A DNA stretch of 64,000 nt. It comes from Dietzia psychralcaliphila. GTDB taxonomy: Bacteria > Actinomycetota > Actinomycetes > Mycobacteriales > Mycobacteriaceae. The notes below the pieces were generated by a model. It saw only the letters and a program-made list of their open reading frames with translations. It ran no database searches and had not been told where the DNA came from. Positions 60,160 through 64,000 of the stretch are shown piece by piece. Each line of letters opens with the position of its first letter. The first letter of the stretch is position 1. The position numbers were made by a program, and so were the translations under genes. The stretch spans positions 3,348,001-3,412,000 of the forward strand of contig NZ_CP015453.1 in assembly GCF_003096095.1 (NCBI RefSeq). The letters run 5' to 3'.

Positions 60160-61823
60160 CCCCGCGGCTCAGAAGGGCACACTCGGTCCGGTGGTGGTAC
60201 TCGGCGCGCCTGCGCATCACGCTGGGCATCACGCTCACCTCGGCCGCAGTGTTCACCGCGATGGTGTTGTTCACACTGCAGGTGCTCTACCTCACCGCGG
60301 AGCGGACGACCGATCTGCGTCTCAACCGTGAAGCGGCGGACTTCACGACGTTCATGGAAGCCGGGATCCTGCCGTCGTTCGAGTCGGAGAGCCCCACCGC
60401 CGAGCAGTTGATCCGCGCCTACCTGGCCCAGCAGTACCCGTCGGCCGAACTACTCCTCGTCGGGACCGCCACCACCTCGGGAACGCAGTTCACGCTCTCG
60501 CGGTTCAGCTCGGAGGACGACCCCCTGTTCCCGCCGGCCATGCGGTCCCGGATCCAACGGATCGGTCTGGTGTCCGACGAGGGGTCCGGTGTCATCGACG
60601 GCACCGTGCGCTGGCGCAAGGCCGAGGTCGACAGCCCGGCCGGACCGTCCAATATCGTGGTCGCGATCAGTGACGCACCCACCCGCGAGGACACCGGTCG
60701 CGTCGCCGACCTCCTCCTGAGCACCGGAGCCGGCGGCATCGTCCTCAGCGCGCTCGTGGCATGGCTCCTGGCCGGGCGGATGATCGTCCCCGTCCGGCGG
60801 ATCCGCGAGGCCGCGGAGACGATCTCCGCCGCCGACCTGTCGCGACGGGTTCCCGTCGACGGTCCGGACGAGATCGTCTCCCTGGCCGACACGGTCAACG
60901 CGATGCTCGAGCGCGTGGAGGACGCCTACCGGACGCAGAGGGAGTTCCTCGACGACGCCGGTCACGAACTCCGCACGCCTCTGACCGTGGTGCAGGGGAA
61001 CCTGGACCTCATGCCCGAGGACCCGGAGGAGCGGGCCGAGACCACCCGGATCATGCAGGACGAGCTGTCCCGCATGACCCGGATCGTCGAGGACCTGCTC
61101 ACCCTGGCGCGCTCCGACCGCCCCGACTTCCTCCGGACCGCCCCGACGGACGTCGCCGAACTGGTGTTGGACGTCGAGGCGAAGATCGATGTGATCGCTG
61201 ATCGCGAGTGGTCGGTGCTGCCGTACTCCGAGGACGTGGCCCTACTGGATCAGCACCGGATCACCCAGGCGCTCATCCAGTTCTGCTCGAACGCCGTCCG
61301 GTTCACCGGTCCGGGCGACCTGATCGAGATCGGGTGCCGGGCGATCGCTCCCGGGGACCCGACGGTCACCGAGGATCTGGCGGCCGGACCGTTGCCCGAA
61401 CCGCCACCTCGCGAGAACTACCGACGAAGGCTGCTGTGGTGGGTGCGCGACAGCGGCCCGGGGATCCCGCCCGGCGAGGAGGAGAGCATCTTCGAGCGGT
61501 TCCACACCGCGCGCGGGCAGCTCCGCGACGGGCGAGGGGGAACCGGACTGGGGTTGGCGATCGTCGCGACGATCGCCCGCGCTCACGGAGGCCGTGCGTT
61601 CGCGTTCAACGCTAAGGGCGGTGGGGCCGCGTTCTGCATCGTCGTCCCCTACATCGCCGCGACCCTCGAGCCCGACACCGGAAACGACACCGGAAACGAC
61701 ACGGACGTAGTCATCGACGAGGCGGACTCCGCAGTCGGTAGGGGGCGGGAGCGCCGCCGTCGATCCGTCGGCGGAAGGTCCGAGTGGCACCGGCGATCCG
61801 GTGGACCCGGGGACACGGCCTGA
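60156..61823 (+). CDS. Sensor histidine kinase (HAMP-HisKA-HATPase)
   Basis: 555 residues from GTG 60156. Two membrane spans (about 20-47 and 190-212) bracket a 140-residue sensor domain. HAMP follows (RMIVPVRRIREAAETISAADLSRRV), then HisKA with DDAGHELRTPLTV, His270, and the HATPase boxes N (ITQALIQFCSNAVRF), G1 (WWVRDSGPGIP), F (FERFHTARGQ) and G2 (GGTGLGLAI). The tail after the kinase core is Arg-rich. It is coupled to the upstream exported protein and precedes its response regulator, the reverse of the usual order. Confidence 0.94.
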   Translation: MTPRLRRAHSVRWWYSARLRITLGITLTSAAVFTAMVLFTLQVLYLTAERTTDLRLNREAADFTTFMEAGILPSFESESPTAEQLIRAYLAQQYPSAELLLVGTATTSGTQFTLSRFSSEDDPLFPPAMRSRIQRIGLVSDEGSGVIDGTVRWRKAEVDSPAGPSNIVVAISDAPTREDTGRVADLLLSTGAGGIVLSALVAWLLAGRMIVPVRRIREAAETISAADLSRRVPVDGPDEIVSLADTVNAMLERVEDAYRTQREFLDDAGHELRTPLTVVQGNLDLMPEDPEERAETTRIMQDELSRMTRIVEDLLTLARSDRPDFLRTAPTDVAELVLDVEAKIDVIADREWSVLPYSEDVALLDQHRITQALIQFCSNAVRFTGPGDLIEIGCRAIAPGDPTVTEDLAAGPLPEPPPRENYRRRLLWWVRDSGPGIPPGEEESIFERFHTARGQLRDGRGGTGLGLAIVATIARAHGGRAFAFNAKGGGAAFCIVVPYIAATLEPDTGNDTGNDTDVVIDEADSAVGRGRERRRRSVGGRSEWHRRSGGPGDTA

Positions 61824-61883
61824 GGTCACCCTCGAATCGTGGGCTCCGCGTGGGATACTCCATTGTCGTAGAAGGAGGGTTGC

Positions 61884-62546
61884 ATGACGAATGTTCTCGT
61901 CGTGGAGGATGACGACCTCATCCGCTCGGTACTGGTCAAGGCACTCGGCGGCGCCGAGTACACCGCACTCGAGGCTGTGGACGGGGAGAGCGCGCGATCC
62001 ATCCTGTCGACCATCTCCGACATCGACCTGATGTTGCTGGACATCGGGCTGCCGGATATCGATGGTCTGACGCTGCTCCGCGAGGCGCGGGACCGCGGGT
62101 TCGCGGCCCCCGTCATCATCCTCACGGCCCGCGACAGCGTCGCGAACACCGTCGAGGGTCTGGACTCCGGGGCCAACGACTACATGGTCAAGCCCTTCCG
62201 TGTGCCGGAGCTGCTGGCCCGCATCCGGCTCCGCCTGCGCGAGCACGAGGCCTCGGAGGATCCCGGCATTCTCGAGCACGCCGGGATGCGTCTGGACATC
62301 CGCACCCGCCGGGTCGAGGTCGACGGTCGGATCCAGGAGCTCACCAACCGTGAGTACTCCCTGCTGGAGATGCTGCTGCGCAACAAGGGCGAGACCATCA
62401 GCCGTGAGCAGTTGCTGGAGAGCGTGTGGGGCATGGACTTCGACCCCGGCTCGAACATCGTCAACGTCTACATCCGGTCGTTGCGCCGCAAGATCGGCGA
62501 GAACAAGGTCCACACCGTCCGGGGCGTCGGCTACCGGGTGGAGTGA
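61884..62546 (+). CDS. OmpR/PhoB-family response regulator
   Basis: 220 residues, AAGGAGG before the ATG. Receiver domain with phospho-acceptor Asp53 (LLDIGLPDIDG) and ILTARDS, KPF (Lys near 103). The C-terminal winged helix is typical (LTNREYSLLEMLLRNKG, SREQLLESVWGMDFDPGSNIVNVYIRSLRRKIG, RGVGYRVE). It should be phosphorylated by the kinase encoded upstream. Target genes unknown. Confidence 0.95.
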   Translation: MTNVLVVEDDDLIRSVLVKALGGAEYTALEAVDGESARSILSTISDIDLMLLDIGLPDIDGLTLLREARDRGFAAPVIILTARDSVANTVEGLDSGANDYMVKPFRVPELLARIRLRLREHEASEDPGILEHAGMRLDIRTRRVEVDGRIQELTNREYSLLEMLLRNKGETISREQLLESVWGMDFDPGSNIVNVYIRSLRRKIGENKVHTVRGVGYRVE

Positions 62547-62549
62547 CAG

Positions 62550-62586
62550 CGGCGGGCCGGGACCCCTGTGAGGTCCCGGCCCGCCG
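62550..62586 (+). terminator. Terminator after the response regulator
   Basis: 14-bp arms (62551-62564 and 62572-62585, GGCGGGCCGGGACC type), plus one flanking C-G pair, and a 7-nt loop. It lies between the response regulator and the convergent aldehyde dehydrogenase. Confidence 0.8.
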
Positions 62587-62618
62587 GCGCCGCGATTCCG
62601 TGCGGTGCGGTCAGCTGG

Positions 62619-64000
62619 TCACTGCGCGGGGGGCTCCCAGCCGAACGGCATGAGCACGCTCTGCAGCTCGCAGTAGGCGTCCAGCCCCTCGGGTCCGTTC
62701 TCGCGGCCGAGGCCGGAGTTCTTGAACCCGCCGAACGGTGCGCTCGGGTCGAAGGCGTACCAGTTGACGCCCATGGTGCCGGTGCGCACCCGCTGGGCCA
62801 CGGCGAGCGCGGCGTCCGGATCAGCCGAGTACACGGCGCCGGCCAGGCCGAACTCGGAGTCGTTGGCGATCTGCACTGCCTCGTCGACGGAGTCGTACGC
62901 GATGACCTGAATCACCGGGCCGAAGATCTCCTCCTGGGCGATGGTCATGGAGTTGTCGACATCGGTGAACACGGTCGGCTGGACAAAGGCACCGCCGGCC
63001 ACGTCGTCGGCGAGACCCTCGACCTTCCCGCCTCCGTAGGCGATCGTCGCGCCCTCCTCGACACCCTTGCGGATGTAGCCCTCGACGCTGTCCTTCTGCT
63101 TGTGGTTGGCCAGCGGCCCGAACGCGGTGCCCTCGGCGGCCGGGTCACCGACCGGCATGGCCTTGACGTTCTCGACCAGGGCCTCGACGACCTCGTCGTA
63201 GCGCGACCGCGGGGCGAGGATGCGGTTCTGGGACACGCACGCCTGGCCGGAGTTCATCAGCGCGGAGAACACCATGGTCCCGGCGTTGGCGGCGATGTCG
63301 GCGTCCTCGAGGATGATCGCGGCGCTCTTTCCGCCCAGCTCCAGCGAGCAGCGGGTGAGGTTCTGGGCGGCGATCCCCGCGATGTGCTTGCCCACACCGG
63401 TGGAGCCGGTGAACGAGATCTTGTCGACCTCCGGGTGCGAGACGAGGTGGTCGCCCACGGAGCTCGGACCGGTCACCACCGACAGCACGCCCTCGGGCAG
63501 CCCCGCCTCACGGAAGAGATCGGCGAGCCACAGCGCGGACAGCGGGGTCGCGGACGACGGCTTGAGGACCACCGAACTCCCCGAGAGCAGCGCCGGACCG
63601 AGCTTGGCGGAGTTGAGGTAGAGCGGGACGTTCCACGCGGTGACGGCCGCGACCACGCCGACGGGCTGGCGGCTGACCACGGAGGCACCGTAGTCGCCGT
63701 GCCGGACCTCGGACCACGGGAAGTCGGCTGCCAGCGTCGCGTAGTACCGCAGGACGCCGAGAGTGGGCGTCACCTGGATCATCGCCGCGGTCCCGGGAGG
63801 GGTGCCCATCTCGTCGGAGAGTATCTGGCAGACCTCGCCCTGGCGTTCCTCGAGCATGTCGGCGACCCGACCGATCAGCGCACCCCGCTCTGCGGGAGGG
63901 GTGTTACGCCAGACCCCGGACTCGAAGGAGTCGCGGGCCTGGTTGACCATCTCGTCGACGTCCTCCGTGGTGGTCTCGGCCACCCTCCCGACGACGGCGT
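62619..64000 (-). CDS. Aldehyde dehydrogenase (N-terminus outside window)
   Basis: About 460 codons are visible. The reading frame runs through the window end (AVVGRVAETTTEDVDEMVN continues upstream), so the GTG at 63983 is internal. NAD-binding and catalytic motifs are present: SFTGSTGVGKHIAGIA, LELGGKSAAIIL, and NSGQACVSQNRIL with the active Cys. The C-terminal blocks EEIFGPVIQVIAY and PFGGFKNSGLGRE match the superfamily. Substrate unassigned. It converges on the two-component genes. Confidence 0.93.
   Translation of the reverse strand, partial: AVVGRVAETTTEDVDEMVNQARDSFESGVWRNTPPAERGALIGRVADMLEERQGEVCQILSDEMGTPPGTAAMIQVTPTLGVLRYYATLAADFPWSEVRHGDYGASVVSRQPVGVVAAVTAWNVPLYLNSAKLGPALLSGSSVVLKPSSATPLSALWLADLFREAGLPEGVLSVVTGPSSVGDHLVSHPEVDKISFTGSTGVGKHIAGIAAQNLTRCSLELGGKSAAIILEDADIAANAGTMVFSALMNSGQACVSQNRILAPRSRYDEVVEALVENVKAMPVGDPAAEGTAFGPLANHKQKDSVEGYIRKGVEEGATIAYGGGKVEGLADDVAGGAFVQPTVFTDVDNSMTIAQEEIFGPVIQVIAYDSVDEAVQIANDSEFGLAGAVYSADPDAALAVAQRVRTGTMGVNWYAFDPSAPFGGFKNSGLGRENGPEGLDAYCELQSVLMPFGWEPPAQ

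Noticed and set aside
1-64000. tRNA, rRNA, insertion sequences, prophage or integrase signs
   Set aside because: No cloverleaf arms, rRNA-like segments, transposase motifs or terminal repeats were recognised in the window; a tRNA scan would be decisive.

Overview
The window is high-GC, densely coded DNA from a mycolic-acid-containing actinobacterium (order Mycobacteriales). The main evidence is an MmpL3-type RND exporter in its usual neighbourhood (trmB, NYN protein, mmpL, and pckG close by), an Ag85-like mycolyltransferase, a 35-kDa-antigen-type PspA, GTP-dependent PEP carboxykinase, class E sortase, DUF222/HNH endonuclease and YkuD L,D-transpeptidases. The gene style fits Dietzia best, with Gordonia or Rhodococcus as alternatives; this is an inference from protein style, not a marker gene. 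No rRNA, tRNA, CRISPR array or insertion sequence was seen. Both ends cut a gene (a DyP peroxidase at the left, an aldehyde dehydrogenase at the right).

Layout. 1-1627: copper/peroxidase operon on the minus strand (membrane protein, PCu(A)C copper chaperone, DyP peroxidase). 1660-3457: Nudix hydrolase and a secreted acidic repeat protein with an 87-bp tandem repeat. 3890-8222: unknown Rossmann-like protein, PspA, mycolyltransferase-like esterase, SRPBCC protein. 8258-12861: G/C-tract repeat, HNH endonuclease, NYN protein, mycofactocin-type SDR and an unlisted 43-residue microprotein. 13165-15206: desaturase with a striking operator at its start codon, and a TetR regulator. 15594-23367: a complete compact tad/flp pilus locus. 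23387-28494: secreted protein, MacB-type ABC pair, RluA-type synthase. 28591-32099: 39-residue microprotein, universal stress protein, GNAT, GlsB-type membrane protein, TetR, sortase E plus a 60-residue membrane protein. 32186-37070: two lipoproteins, a TetR regulator, and two tandem L,D-transpeptidases. 37110-40182: an ATGA-coupled operon of an oxidoreductase and two secreted lipases. 40271-44848: cytochrome oxidase subunit I facing an FNR-like regulator across an FNR-type box, then an M13 peptidase. 44916-48921: TM2 protein, DUF4395 protein and lipoprotein around a McbR-type palindrome, pentapeptide protein, GH25 lysozyme. 48949-54769: DUF3054, flippase-like protein, MmpL3-type exporter, NYN, TrmB. 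54915-59264: two unknown proteins (one P-loop-like, one membrane-anchored coiled coil), a D-rich protein and PckG. 59431-62546: threonine/proline-rich exported protein translationally coupled to a sensor kinase, then its response regulator.

Much of the window serves the cell envelope: mycolate export and transfer, peptidoglycan cross-linking and hydrolysis, surface pili, sortase and secreted lipases, with envelope-stress genes (PspA, universal stress, GlsB). Several genes carry in-frame short tandem repeats (15, 33, 36 and 87 bp), pointing to frequent slippage-driven length change in exported or disordered segments.
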